From positions 1-64,000 of the forward strand of contig JADWQD010000009.1 of NCBI GenBank assembly GCA_016110215.1: a stretch of DNA of 64,000 bases, in the 5' to 3' direction. The position numbers and the translations under genes are program-made. This document shows positions 42,061-51,480 of the stretch, piece by piece (within the stretch, counting starts at the first letter, position 1; each line of letters starts with the position of its first letter). The notes under the pieces were generated by a model. That model saw nothing but the letters and a program-made list of their open reading frames with translations, did not search any database and was not told the DNA's origin. Origin of the DNA: Capronia americana. Lineage: Eukaryota; Ascomycota; Eurotiomycetes; Chaetothyriales; Herpotrichiellaceae.

Positions 42061-42492
42061 GTTCGGTTCCGTTGATGAGCGACTTCGCGTCCGTGCGCAT
42101 GTTCTTATACGTGTATGTGCGTACGCTTGTCAGCATGCACAGCACTTGACTCCGATCATCTTCGCGACTTACTCCGTGTTTACAACCAAAACTCTGCCGC
42201 TGCTCACGAGTAGAATGGCGATCGAGGTCGACAACTTGAACGGGACCGTGTTCACGAGCTTGTCCACGGGGTACCTCTCCCTCTCGGACTTGTTGCTGTA
42301 TCTGATGCAGTTCATGACATAGAACGTGGTCGGACCCGTCTTCCCTTCGCGATCATGGTTGCACACACCTTCATGGTTACACTCAACTCGAGCTGTTCTT
42401 CCGCAGTTGATGTACATCACATAGACGACTCTCCTCACGAGCGTCGGCGTCTGCATGTTCGCGTCCTCCTTGGTCACCACGTTGTCAGTCAT
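42060..42492 (-). CDS. unknown protein of island E, overlapping start
   Basis: The ATG at 42492 lies inside ATGACTGA, overlapping the stop of the upstream frame on the same strand. It reads MTDNVVTKEDANMQTPTLVR, then VVYVMYINCGRTARVECNHE and CNHDREGKTGPTTFYVMNC; a hydrophobic stretch (SIAILLVSSGRVLVV) follows, and the frame runs on to about 42060. Cys pairs suggest an extracellular or zinc-binding region. Strong C/G third positions, no introns. Family unknown. Confidence 0.45.
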
Positions 42493-43060
42493 TTCCGCGA
42501 ACTCGTTCGTGTTTTCCGGACCTATCTGTGCTCACGGACCTGCCTCTACCCATGCTCACGGACGTGTTCCTGGCTTTGCGCAGCCTGCTGAAGAGATTTG
42601 GATTTTCGTCGTCAACGTTGATGAGAGCCGGCGTCGCGTCGACACTCTTCATCGTGTCCATGATCAGGTACGAGTGCGGAGTGGTGCTCGAGCTCGCGTT
42701 CTAATTCGCAGTGACAGCGCGTACATCTACACGTCCGTAACCACGAACCAGCAGGTGCACTGAAATAACACGTGATCGGAATCACCACCGTGACTATGGA
42801 CACCACCACGAGCACCGGTACGAACAAGACCTTGGTCGACGGCGACCACACGAACATGGACATTGGGCTGCCCACACTCACGAGGATGTTCCCGTCGTCG
42901 GTCGTGCACGTGCTTCCGCTGAGACTGAACTGCAAGCAGGACAAGGGCAGCGTTATCACCTCGGGCGTCAACCTTACAATCGCCAACAGTCTTCCCATTC
43001 TCCTCCCTCTCGATTGTCTCGGGAAGGTGTCTGTCTAGTATTACGGGTCTCGGTGCCATC
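42485..43060 (-). pseudogene. coding island E: possible type I membrane protein, frame-broken
   Basis: Segments on the minus strand: GSTCTTDDGNILVSVGSP (about 42915-42860), a membrane helix VLFVPVLVVVSIVTVVIPIT (about 42827-42768), then after a frame change a hydrophilic tail with MDTMKSVDATPALINVDD and RLRKARNTSVSMGRGRS ending at the TGA 42487-42485. Ectodomain, one helix and a basic/Ser tail would fit a type I membrane protein. The plus strand also has a short biased frame (42552-42704). Unrecognised. Confidence 0.4.
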
Positions 43061-43267
43061 GTGACTACAGCTAAACGTCGTTCTGGGCTCTCAGAGGGCT
43101 TGCGAGCTGTATTCAAGCTGACAACGTCGAAACCCTGGGATAAAGAGTAGGCAACAAGACGGTTTTGGCACTGTTCAATCCACTCACATACCTCTCCGGT
43201 AGTAGGCTCATTCTCGTAACAATAAATATTCGCCACCCTAAAAATAAAATTTCGAAAAAGTGCAAAA

Positions 43268-43386
43268 ACAATCAACAGTCCGGATTCCCAAGTGGTCACC
43301 CACCTTGGTACTAACGAACCGGCATGTGGCTTAAGTACGGCTGAGCGAACGGGAAGCCCTGTTTTCCACATCCTATGGTCGATTGC
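43268..43386 (-). rRNA. 5S ribosomal RNA, copy 2
   Basis: 119 nt, essentially identical to the copy at 2125-2243 including the GCAATC/GATTGT terminal helix. Followed on the minus strand by T-runs (TTTTTGCACTTTTT) and preceded by a TATA-like element. Flanks differ from copy 1 beyond about 30 bases, so these are independent dispersed genes rather than a large recent duplication. Confidence 0.95.
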
Positions 43387-43407
43387 GAAGAACATTATGC
43401 TTGTGTC

Positions 43408-43417
43408 TAATATATGC
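43408..43417 (-). promoter_or_regulatory. TATA-like element of 5S copy 2
   Basis: GCATATATTA on the minus strand, 22 to 31 nt before the 5S start, the same place as in copy 1. Confidence 0.6.
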
Positions 43418-43729
43418 TAATTTTTAGTGGTGGTTAAGTTGTAGTTAGGAGTAAAGATATTCTACATATCCGTCTAGGATTTCTTATCCGCAGTTACCGA
43501 GCCTCTGATGCTAGAAGGATAACTCGCCTGTGTCGTGGCCAGGGTGAATTGCTGCTTGCCCCCACAACACGATTTTCTCGTTCTGCTCCCCATGCCGCTG
43601 TTCCTTGTTCGCTCGCCTGTTCTGTCTCTCCGAGAGCTCTGACTGCCTGTAATCACCTGCGAGTGATGTGCTTCTTTCATTCTTGGGCAGACGGTTCGTC
43701 GTCCCGTTGGGGGCTGATGCGGCGGTGGA

Positions 43730-43786
43730 AGTGGAGAGGCAGAGGCAGTGGAGAGGCAGAGGCAGTGGAGAGGCAGATGCAGGCAG
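43730..43786. repeat. 18-bp minisatellite
   Basis: About three copies of GTGGAGAGGCAGAGGCAG with small changes. Confidence 0.85.
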
Positions 43787-43875
43787 ATACAAAATGAGGA
43801 GGTCCTTCGACGGAGGCAGCTTGGCTTCAGATTCTTGTTCTATACTATGTACTCGTGAATAGCAGCATACAAAAG

Positions 43876-43980
43876 GAGTGGCGGGTAGGTACTTGGACGT
43901 TTAGGTGAGGAGTGGCGGGTAGGTACTTGGACGTTTAGGTGAGGAGTGGCGGGTAGGTACTTGGACGTTTAGGTGAGGAA
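43876..43980. repeat. 34-bp minisatellite
   Basis: Three near-perfect copies of a 34-bp unit starting GAGTGGCGGGTAGGTACTTG. Confidence 0.95.
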
Positions 43981-44278
43981 GATGAGAACGGCGACGACGG
44001 GACACTTATCCGCGAAGAAGGGCCCCAAGGCGCTAGACGTACTAATATGGATGTCGGATCTGTTCTCTGGCGGTATCGCTCTAGGATGGGCAAGTAGACC
44101 AACAGGCAGAGGAGCGGAGCGGAAGGGAGGGAGGGAAAGACGATGGCCTTGGTAAGCAGCCCACCTAGACGTATTCATCCAGTCTATTATTTTCTATGCG
44201 ACGCTAGACAACGCCTCAGACAACCCAGACAACCTAGACAAGCAGATAAACTCACCCGAACCTATATCAACGCGCCGA

Positions 44279-45685
44279 TCAATAGTGCCTTACACGTTTA
44301 GAACGACGTAGAATCGTATCCTGAGAGTCGGCGGTGTCAAGCGCGGCTTCCTTCCGTTTAGAACGACGTGGAATCGTATTCTGAGAGTCGGCGGCGTCAA
44401 GCGCGGCTTTCTTCCGTTGAGAACGACGTGGAATCGTATTCTGAGAGTCGGTGGCGTTAAGAGCGGCTGTCTTCCGTTGAGACTCTTCCCGAAGAGCATC
44501 GAGAGCAGCGGCGATTTGCGATCGACGATGATCCTTCCCCCACTCAAGCACATTGCGGACAAAGCGGCGGAACTGGATAAATTCCTGAGGCCGAGAAACT
44601 AAGAACTCCCCAATCTGCTGCGTGTAGAATTCCCCGAATTCCTTCCATGAGGCAAAGAGACGGACTTCAGTCCCGTTCATGGCGATGCTAAAGACCGTCG
44701 TGTCCACGGGCGAAACAGTTGAGAGTCCCTTAATCGATTGGTTGAGCTTTACGACCATATTAACACAGGCTGCGGCGCTTCCAAGGCATTGATTAGTGGC
44801 CATCCAGAGGCTCCCAGTATGCCCTTTCAGTTCGATGACGAGGAAGGGATAGATGAGTCCCTCACTGTTGGCAGTGTGTTCGGTTTCGTTCATGGCCATG
44901 AATTGTTCCTGCGCTGGTGTAAAGGCTTCCCAGACGTAGCCATAAAGGAGACTAGGCTTCGGCTGACTGACTGGAAGACGCTCCGTGATCTTTGGATCGT
45001 TTGAGCTAGGAACATGTTCTTGACGTATGAGGCAGAATTGCTCTGTAGCATATAGACCTTGGAGTCTCCGAGATCCCTTCGGATCTTCGAAAATATGACG
45101 TCTAAAGTACTTGGTAACTGTATCCTCTTCACCGGCATCGACGTCACTATCTTCCCCAATATCCTCGACTGCTGGTTCTGGTGACTGGCGTCCTTTTGAC
45201 AACATTTCATCCGCAACGCTCTCAATATGCGTAGGTAGCTTCTCCCACCTATGGCGGAGATGGATGCCATTGTAGGGGAGGTTGTGTCGCCGGTACGACG
45301 GGTGTGCAACCAGAGAACATGGGGCTTGGCTGCTCATACTGATGTCTGAACAGATGTCTGAAGGTCGGTCAGCGGGTAGGTCGGAGGGTAGATCTGAAGG
45401 AAGGTCTGCAAATGAAGTGGGCTGCTGTTGCTGGTGCTGGTCGAAAGACGCAAGCCAACTGTGGACTTTGAAAGCCTGAGAAGTTTCTGGGAGACTGAGG
45501 GTGGTGCTGGGTGCTACTGGCGAACGAGGTTGTGGTTGAGGTTGAGGTTGATCGAGGGTCTCCAGGCAGCGCGCTGGTGAAGTAAACTGCAGTGAAGCAA
45601 ACTGCCCTGAAGCCTCACCTTCACCATCACCCTCACCCTCGGCCCTACCCTTACCGAGCATATGACTTGCCGAATCACTGGACAT
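44279..45685 (-). CDS. PD-(D/E)XK-like protein, DUF7924-type, intact frame (468 aa)
   Basis: Start at MSSDSASHMLGKG, matching the paralogue at 37733; the frame extends 75 codons upstream through the promoter. Residues 1-120 are Glu/Gly, Gln/Pro and Ser/Asp-rich. Core: QPKPSLLYGY (241-250), YPFLVIELKG (279-288, E285-x-K287), WMATNQCLGSAAACVN (294-309) and later ISxWKE- and EFIQFRRFVRNVLEWGKD-like blocks. The usual PD Asp is Ser245, although both decayed paralogues and the gene at 63271 keep Asp. If the fold is a nuclease, this copy may be catalytically dead. The C-terminus holds three 20-residue repeats (RRSxRKxAALDxADSQ) and ends RRSKRVRHY. Possibly expressed; role unknown. Confidence 0.8.
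   Translation of the reverse strand: MSSDSASHMLGKGRAEGEGDGEGEASGQFASLQFTSPARCLETLDQPQPQPQPRSPVAPSTTLSLPETSQAFKVHSWLASFDQHQQQQPTSFADLPSDLPSDLPADRPSDICSDISMSSQAPCSLVAHPSYRRHNLPYNGIHLRHRWEKLPTHIESVADEMLSKGRQSPEPAVEDIGEDSDVDAGEEDTVTKYFRRHIFEDPKGSRRLQGLYATEQFCLIRQEHVPSSNDPKITERLPVSQPKPSLLYGYVWEAFTPAQEQFMAMNETEHTANSEGLIYPFLVIELKGHTGSLWMATNQCLGSAAACVNMVVKLNQSIKGLSTVSPVDTTVFSIAMNGTEVRLFASWKEFGEFYTQQIGEFLVSRPQEFIQFRRFVRNVLEWGKDHRRSQIAAALDALREESQRKTAALNATDSQNTIPRRSQRKKAALDAADSQNTIPRRSKRKEAALDTADSQDTILRRSKRVRHY
44298..44480 (-). repeat. in-frame 60-bp tandem repeat
   Basis: Three copies with period 60, containing GAACGACGTGGAATCGTATT. Encodes the Lys/Arg- and Ala-rich C-terminal repeats of the preceding gene. 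Confidence 0.9.
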
Positions 45686-45879
45686 CTCGACTGAACAAAG
45701 GATGGGCGGCGGTGGCGGTGTTCGCGTTGAACCAGACTGTTTCGATTGAACAAGGCAAAGGATGGGCGGCAGTGGGTGTTTGTGTTGTAAAACAGTGTGT
45801 CTCGATTCGATAGGGGAAAGGGTAGGCGATAGTGGTCTTTGTGTTCCAAACCAGGGTGTCTCGGTTCGATGTCTTCGAC

Positions 45880-46115
45880 GCCTTTTTGTACGAGGGGAAA
45901 CAAAGGACATGCAGTGGCCGGCGAGTCCAGGCTGGGGGCTGAAGAAGCTGGGAGAGAGAGAAAATTAGTAGTGATATTTCCGATGAAGGTATACCAAGTG
46001 AGTAAGAGCTCTATAGCCTCTGGCTCACTGCCTACCAGAGTAAGTGCGCATTTGCAGGCAGTCACATGCACAAGTAAAGTCCCAGCTTCAATAAGGGTGC
46101 ACTCTTTGTCCAAGC
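45880..46115 (-). promoter_or_regulatory. conserved promoter of the 45685 gene
   Basis: The minus strand has GTCCTTTGTTTCCCCTCGTA followed by CAAAAAGGC at 45908-45880. The upstream block appears as TGCACTCTTTGTCCAAGC on the plus strand at 46098-46115. Same block order as the other two DUF7924-type genes, with a longer spacer to the ATG (195 bases). Confidence 0.65.
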
Positions 46116-46856
46116 ACTGTTGTCCCTGCCGCCGCACACGGCGAACGGGACAAAGAAAGACCTTTCTTTGTGGGTAACGCACAGATCGTCTCTTCTCAGA
46201 AATTGTTTTGCTTTGTGTATGAGCGAAGCCAAGGCTTCGCTCAGAGTGCCGAGATAAGGGTTTGCTGTTTGTCAAGTCATTGGGCGATGACAGTTGAGGT
46301 GCGGGGGAGGAAGAAATAATACGAAGAGAAGAGGTGTTGAGAGTGAAGAAATCAGTCAAGATGCCAAGACTCGGTGAATATCGGTGTCCACCACTGTCCA
46401 CCATGCTTGAGATGTGGCCCACAATACGCTTTTGCGAAGATATCGGTGTCCTTCTGATCATTGCTCAGCTGCTTCGCTGCTGAGTCCTTGGCTCTTGCTT
46501 GGACTCCTGGCATGTGCTGAGTGCTGTCTGTCGGAAAACCTCTCTGACTCTCGATCCGTACAACACCACAGTCGGGGATTTGGGTAGAAGCGAGACGATT
46601 CCTCCCAAAGAAGGTCACCTTGGACGGTGGCGAACAGTCGGAAACCGTCAAACAGCTCGCACCGATCATACGCGAAGTCGGCGAGCCGCTGTTCCGTCCC
46701 AACCCTGCGACGTGCGAATCGGAATGGCTGTCAATCCCAATCAAGCCAGGAGCGGACCCGAAGCCCGTAAAGCTCTAGCCGCACGGGTAGAGAGACCGAT
46801 AACTGGCGGACAAGACATTCGATGAACCGGCGAATCAAGGCAAGCTTGAGAGGACA
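46116..46856. other. no recognisable gene
   Basis: Frames of about 110-130 codons at 46352-46825 on both strands show no pattern. May include unrecognised upstream parts of the retroelement that follows. Confidence 0.45.
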
Positions 46857-47162
46857 AGAGACCAACACCGTCCACTTACTCCGTGTTCGTTGTTTGGCGG
46901 ATGGTCAACGGTGAACGGAAGGGTAAAGTTGTCGTCGATGTTCGTGGCTTAAACAAGATCAGAGAGCTCGACTACCCTACCCCCACTCTAATCGGAAATC
47001 ACCTCCAAGCTCATCGGCAGTGATTACATATCCGTGGTGGATGCAACCGCATTCTTCCAACAGTGGAGAGTCAAACGATCAGATAGGCGAAAGCTCACCG
47101 TCGTTTCGCATCGAGGCCAGGAGCGATTCGACGTTGCGGTCATAGGGGTGCAAAGACTCCCG
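46857..47162 (+). pseudogene. Ty3/gypsy-type reverse transcriptase remnant
   Basis: Reads YSVFVVWRMVNGERKGKVVV, DVRGLNKI, then after one frameshift near 46998 SDYISVVDATAFFQQWRV (motif A with the catalytic Asp), KLTVVSHRGQERFDVAVIG. These blocks match fungal gypsy-like reverse transcriptases. After about 47162 the similarity fades into stops. No LTRs, RNase H or integrase attached. Dead element. Confidence 0.8.
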
Positions 47163-47610
47163 CACAGGAGGTTCAATGACATCTAGACAACCTGTTATAG
47201 GAACACTGAGACTGCCATTTGCTGCAACCTACGCCACGAAACTATATTTCTCCCCCAACTGGGACAAGCCACAGGCCTGCACCGGCTTTGGCAAGATATC
47301 TGCCAGATCGGGCGAGCGCAGCGGAAGTGCGCTTGCCCCAGGGCACGTTTGGCTTTGGCCGCCGCGTTTGTCCGGGACAGTGAGTGGCTGGCCACGGCTT
47401 GCCGCCCGTTCCGCTCACCCCAGTCACCCTTCAGCAACAAGGGAACCCCCGATTCCCATGGCGCGGACGAGGATAGCTGGTCGAGTCTCCCTTGCCCGAT
47501 CGACGGAATGCGGGTGGTCGCTGAAATACCCGTTGTCGCCGGACGATGGCTGCTTTCCTTTGCCGAACCCTAGGTTAAGCCTCCATGTCCGCTTTATTAC
47601 CCCTTGTTGT
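47163..47610. other. possible continuation of the retroelement, unrecognisable
   Basis: An open frame (47176-47724) covers it but shows family similarity only at its very end. Frames around 47290-47400 could be degraded polymerase sequence. Confidence 0.4.
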
Positions 47611-47740
47611 CACGGAGCGGTCCAAGTCCTAGCCACGCCATTAAACCCTGTGGACTATAAGATTGCGGAACTCCCCCTCGTCGGGAGATTCGCCGTCAAG
47701 AAGCGAGCGACGCCGGGGTTGTGATTCTGCGGACAGGGTC
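47611..47740 (+). pseudogene. zinc-type alcohol dehydrogenase-like fragment
   Basis: Reads VQVLATPLNPVDYKIAELPL and VGRFAVKKRATPGL, the N-terminal strand pattern of medium-chain zinc-type oxidoreductases (V.aa.LNPvDyK ... GkpatPG.DfaG). A TGA stands exactly where Asp of the usual PGxDFAG is expected. Only about 40 codons remain. Not functional. Confidence 0.6.
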
Positions 47741-48021
47741 GTCGAGCGCTTACTTTTGGTTATATAAAAGCCAGTTTTACATATCTGTTACCAGCCGACC
47801 TGCTTGTTTCTCGTCTTGAGGCTGAGAAAGTAGAGCGTGGCGATCAGATGTGTCGAGAGCGTATTAGGTTCGAGTCGGGTTGGCGAACTGGGCATGTTCC
47901 GCATGTTTTGGAAGGGAGTCGGTCACCGGGTCACTGTTTGAAATCCATGTCGTTTTCTCTTCGCTCGCAGAAAATCCTCTGCAGTGGCACCTCCAGAGAA
48001 ACTGTCTCTCGACAGGATCGG
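47741..48021. other. no recognisable gene
   Basis: Frames NPLQWHLQRNC near 47975 might be an upstream part of the following dehydrogenase fragment; otherwise nothing. Confidence 0.4.
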
Positions 48022-48111
48022 GTAGTCCTGGACGCCATGTTCTCCGCTGCGATCGACCACTTCGGCGACATTGACATCGCGTGCCCCGGCGCCGGCGCCT
48101 TCAAACCCTAG
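48022..48111 (+). pseudogene. short-chain dehydrogenase/reductase fragment
   Basis: Reads VLDAMFSAAIDHFGDIDIAC and CPGAGAFKP then TAG. This is the SDR segment around the fourth strand (aai..fG.iDivcpgAGvf.p) that lines the cofactor pocket. The Tyr-x-x-x-Lys site is absent. Thirty codons only. Confidence 0.55.
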
Positions 48112-49056
48112 CAATCAAAACAGAGGATGGTTTGGCCATATCCGAGGGAACGTTTGTCATGGGATCTCAGAGCAAAACCACTACAACCACCCCCACAACT
48201 GCACCTCCTCCATGCTCGGTAGCGGGCAGGACGCCGTGCCGGGGAACATCGACCGGCTGGACAAACGCTCGTGGCCAAGGACAGCAGCGAGAAGGTCCTC
48301 CAACCTGGAAGTGTAAGTCAAGGCGTCGCTACAAGAATATTGTTTTGTCTGGCGGTTCAACTTTGCACCAGGACTTCGGTCGACGATTACAGCCCGGTCC
48401 TCGCGCTTTCTTACTTATGACGCTTTATATCGCCGCGCTCGTGCCCATCTGCTTCCTTTGAATGGGACATAGGCTGCGTCAAGGACTCCAGGAGGGTGTG
48501 TCTACAATATTGATCGCAGAAAGGCCAGACTGAGGGAGAACCGAGCAGAGAGCGACAGCAAGGATTTGGCTCGTAACTCGTGTCCAAGCACGCTGGCGTG
48601 AGCGTAGGGGTACAAATCTTCGTGGCACGGGGAACGGAGCACAGCAACTACGGATGAACCATTCAATTGATCGACCTGGCGTGCAAGGGTCGGCAGAGCT
48701 GTTTCCACCGACGACCCTGGAGGATGTCAAAATCACAGCTCTCGAGCCCCGAGCTGGAAAGACGGATATCCAGCTGCGACAACCCTCACAGTCCACAAAG
48801 AATCCATCCTCAACCGTGATGGGAAATGGCTTGACTGGAGAGGCAGCGACCGTCTTGTGCTCTATCCTCAACTGCTTCGAGCGCATCACCGAGATGCATA
48901 CCCACTGACCGCGAAAATCGCGTTTGGTGAACGTCTCCCAATGGTAGTGCTTCCATCGCCGAGCCTCATGATTGCCGCTGATTCCGGGCAGCCACGCTTC
49001 GTGTCTGGGTAGGAGATCGATACACTTGCGGCACGCGGTGAGCCCGAACCTGATCC
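48112..49056. other. no intact gene
   Basis: A plus-strand frame 48654-48908 (PPTTLEDVKITALEPRAGKT) reads like a gene fragment but I cannot name it; an overlapping minus frame is also open. Confidence 0.4.
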
Positions 49057-49509
49057 CTAATCTCCATCGGTATCTTCTTCATGTGCAGCAGCGATAGCCT
49101 CCAATTCATCCTCATCGTCGCTGCTCGGTTCGTCTGAAGCTGAGCTCGCGGGCTTCGGAGGAAGGACGATACTAGAAGGTAAATCGTCGACTATCCCTCT
49201 TTTTGCAGCCCGCATCTCCTGGGACCGTTCCATCGTGTGGAGGTAGTGCCGGGTGACTTGGTCGCTGTGGCTCATGGCAAGATAATCGTAGTTGAAACCG
49301 GATTGCTCGTCAAAACATCGACATCGAAGCCCAACTCTGCGCAGAAGGCATCGAGGGGCCTCCGAGCCATGGGAGGAGAAAGCGGTATGGCAAGGTGTGC
49401 TATGCTGCGCCATGCCAGCCATACCCTCCCATTGAGCCCATGGAGTCGCGCTTGCGCGGCCGTTTGGTATTGGGTCAGAGTCCGCTTTCGCTTTGCTTAC
49501 TGCCACCAT
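49057..49509 (-). CDS. hypothetical protein (150 aa), uncertain
   Basis: Open frame MVAVSKAKADSDPIPNG... with a credible soluble middle (FNYDYLAMSHSDQVTRHYLH) and an acidic C-terminus (SSDDEDELEAIAAAHEED). Another minus-strand frame over 49340-49290 (AFCAELGFDVDVLTSN) also looks coding, so a frameshift or intron may be hidden. Family not recognised. Codon use is similar to the fungal genes here. Confidence 0.35.
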   Translation of the reverse strand: MVAVSKAKADSDPIPNGRASATPWAQWEGMAGMAQHSTPCHTAFSSHGSEAPRCLLRRVGLRCRCFDEQSGFNYDYLAMSHSDQVTRHYLHTMERSQEMRAAKRGIVDDLPSSIVLPPKPASSASDEPSSDDEDELEAIAAAHEEDTDGD

Positions 49510-50589
49510 CTTTCACAGCATTGACCGCACCAGTGGCACGCTCTTAAACTGCTCGTACCCTGTCTGTTCAACACCCACCCTCACCTTCCCTTTTCCTGTA
49601 TCTGCCCCTTGTTGATGATGCGGCGTTGGTCGTTAATGCTGCTCCCCTTGCTTCTGCTCGCTCTCAAAGCCCGGTGAGCCCTTTCCCTGGCTGCTCGAGG
49701 GAGTCTCTTGCTCAGTGTGATGTGCCAGGGGGCGTCGTGCTCCAACGCCGCTATCCTCCATCCCGAGCTTGTAAATGGTGGCTGCGGGCTACGGGCGACT
49801 TGCCTCTTAATGTAGGACTGGATCTTGGATCGGGAACTGGTACCCTACTGGGCGGTGAACTTGTCGAAGAAAAAGCACATGCCGTTCCTCTACGGCCTTT
49901 CCTGTTCTTGGTAAAGGTCGCACAGGGTGTAAGGGGTTGAACTGCTCAGACCGTAGCGTGCCACTTTCCGCTAGGTTGGGTTCGGGAATGACGATGCTCC
50001 TTCCGGAACTTGACCGTCCCCTGATCGAGGTGTTGACACCAGGGCGATGGTGTACATCTTCGTGACGGGGTGGCGGTGCTCTTCGGTCTGGTCTTTCCGA
50101 GCGTTGCTAGGCCTGCCAGGCAGGCTCGTGTCGTGGTGTAGGCTCGGCACTCCTTTGGTCGATCATCCTGAGTGGTATTGGCAACCAGCACACCCATCCG
50201 TTTCTCTTCTTCTATGGCTTCGAAAACGGAGCGGGAGCGCACACCTGCAGAGAGTTGGAGCGCCTTCCACACTGAAAGAGCAGCAAATAGTTCTCCACAG
50301 GACGCACGAAATTGGCTCCTTGTCCTATGCGTGCATGGCTGTATGTATGCTTCGTACACACTTTTCAGCCAGGACGAGACTCATAATGATGTCCATTCAC
50401 GGAGTCTGCTTGATCATGATCTCGCATGCGATTCATCGATAGACACTCCGAAAACAGCGGCCATCATCCGACCACGCTCTTCGGCAGCCTTGCTTCCTAT
50501 TGTCCAGCTCGGTATCCTCTGGATCAAAAAGTCCTTGGTCCGAGTAGCATGCCATATCCCAATAGGTCCCGCAAAGGGTCATGAGAAGA
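49510..50589. other. no firm gene; possible signal-peptide exon at 49615
   Basis: At 49615 the plus strand reads MMRRWSLMLLPLLLLALKAR, a good secretion signal, then a GTGAGC donor; a CCAG acceptor at about 49729 restores a frame to 49940. The downstream part has no recognisable domain, so I do not annotate a gene. Confidence 0.35.
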
Positions 50590-51480
50590 ACAGCCGTTGA
50601 AATCACGATCGGCGTCGCGTCAGTCGCATCTCGTCCACCTTGACCTTGTCCGTACTGTCAGCAAATTCAACGCTGAGTAGCGTTTCCTGAGCTTTTCGTA
50701 CCGGGTTCGATCGTAAAGTCCCCAGAATTCCTTCCGGGGCCAGTAGTTGTGCGAATACAGGACTTTCCGGCCACCAAGCTTTCTGAGATGTGTCTCAAGC
50801 CCGTGGTTCTCCTCGACAAAGGTGTCGACATTCGGTGAAGTTGGTCCCCAGGGGCCGATGTTGAGCGTCGGCGGAGGTTAGGCGCTTTCCATCTGCTGGG
50901 TTGGAAAGTTGGAGGATCCGTCGCTCGCAAAAGGACGACACAATAGAAATACGCAAGCTCTCGGACGTGCGCTTGATGAAATGCTCGGCCGTCTTGTAGG
51001 GCATCGAATGGTCCTGGAATCGTGAAGCCGAACGATATGCCACTCGCATGCAGAGCAAAGTCGTTCAAAACCCACCTCATATATCGATTGAAGGGGACAA
51101 AGTTGAAGCGTCAGAATGTATGCAAACCAACCCCAGAAGCTCCCCGGGTCATAGCGGAATAGCGGACTAGGTACCCAAACTTCTGGGTGTTTTCGGACGT
51201 CTAAATCTCATCCGTGAATCGACCGGTCATGCATGGCAACGCCGTGGTTCTTGGAAAATAGGATGGCGTCCATCTGCGAGCACCATTTCAATCGATGCGA
51301 TGGTCTGATCGAACTGCTCTCCCCCGCGGATCCAGCAAATCCGCCTCCGACCGTGGTTCCGGGGAACTTTACCACAACTGGTGGGAGCATTTCTTTCGCG
51401 GGCCAGGGTTGCCTGTACGAGCTTGTGTTGGCGGTGGTCTCGTGGGCACGTCACCCCTACCGTCCTTGATAGAGACGCTC
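50590..51480 (-). pseudogene. DHCR24-like FAD-linked oxidase, decayed
   Basis: Pieces in order on the minus strand match delta(24)-sterol reductase (DHCR24)-type flavoproteins: KLVQATLARE and LPPVVVKFPGTTVGGGFAGS with AGESS (FAD-binding region, about 51430-51300), TIASIEMVLADG (about 51310-51270), SMPYKTAEHFIKR (about 51010-50970), LNIGPWGPTSPNVDTF (about 50860-50815), then FVEENHGLETHLRKLGG, VLYSHNYWPRKEFWGLYD and YEKLRKRYSALN near the end. They lie in different frames with stops between, and the whole is much shorter than the roughly 500-residue family. A dead sterol-reductase-like or related oxidase gene. Confidence 0.65.

Larger units (their letters stand above)
43420..44278. other. no recognisable gene; minisatellites
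   Basis: Two minisatellites (below) and short unbiased frames. Confidence 0.5.

Noticed and set aside
45686..45910. 75-codon N-terminal extension of the 45685 gene
   Set aside because: Covers promoter blocks shared with paralogues; the shared start MSSDS lies downstream.
47860..47885. tRNA-like GGTTCGAGTCGG
   Set aside because: Only a B-box-like string; no acceptor or anticodon stems fit around it. No tRNA gene found in the window.
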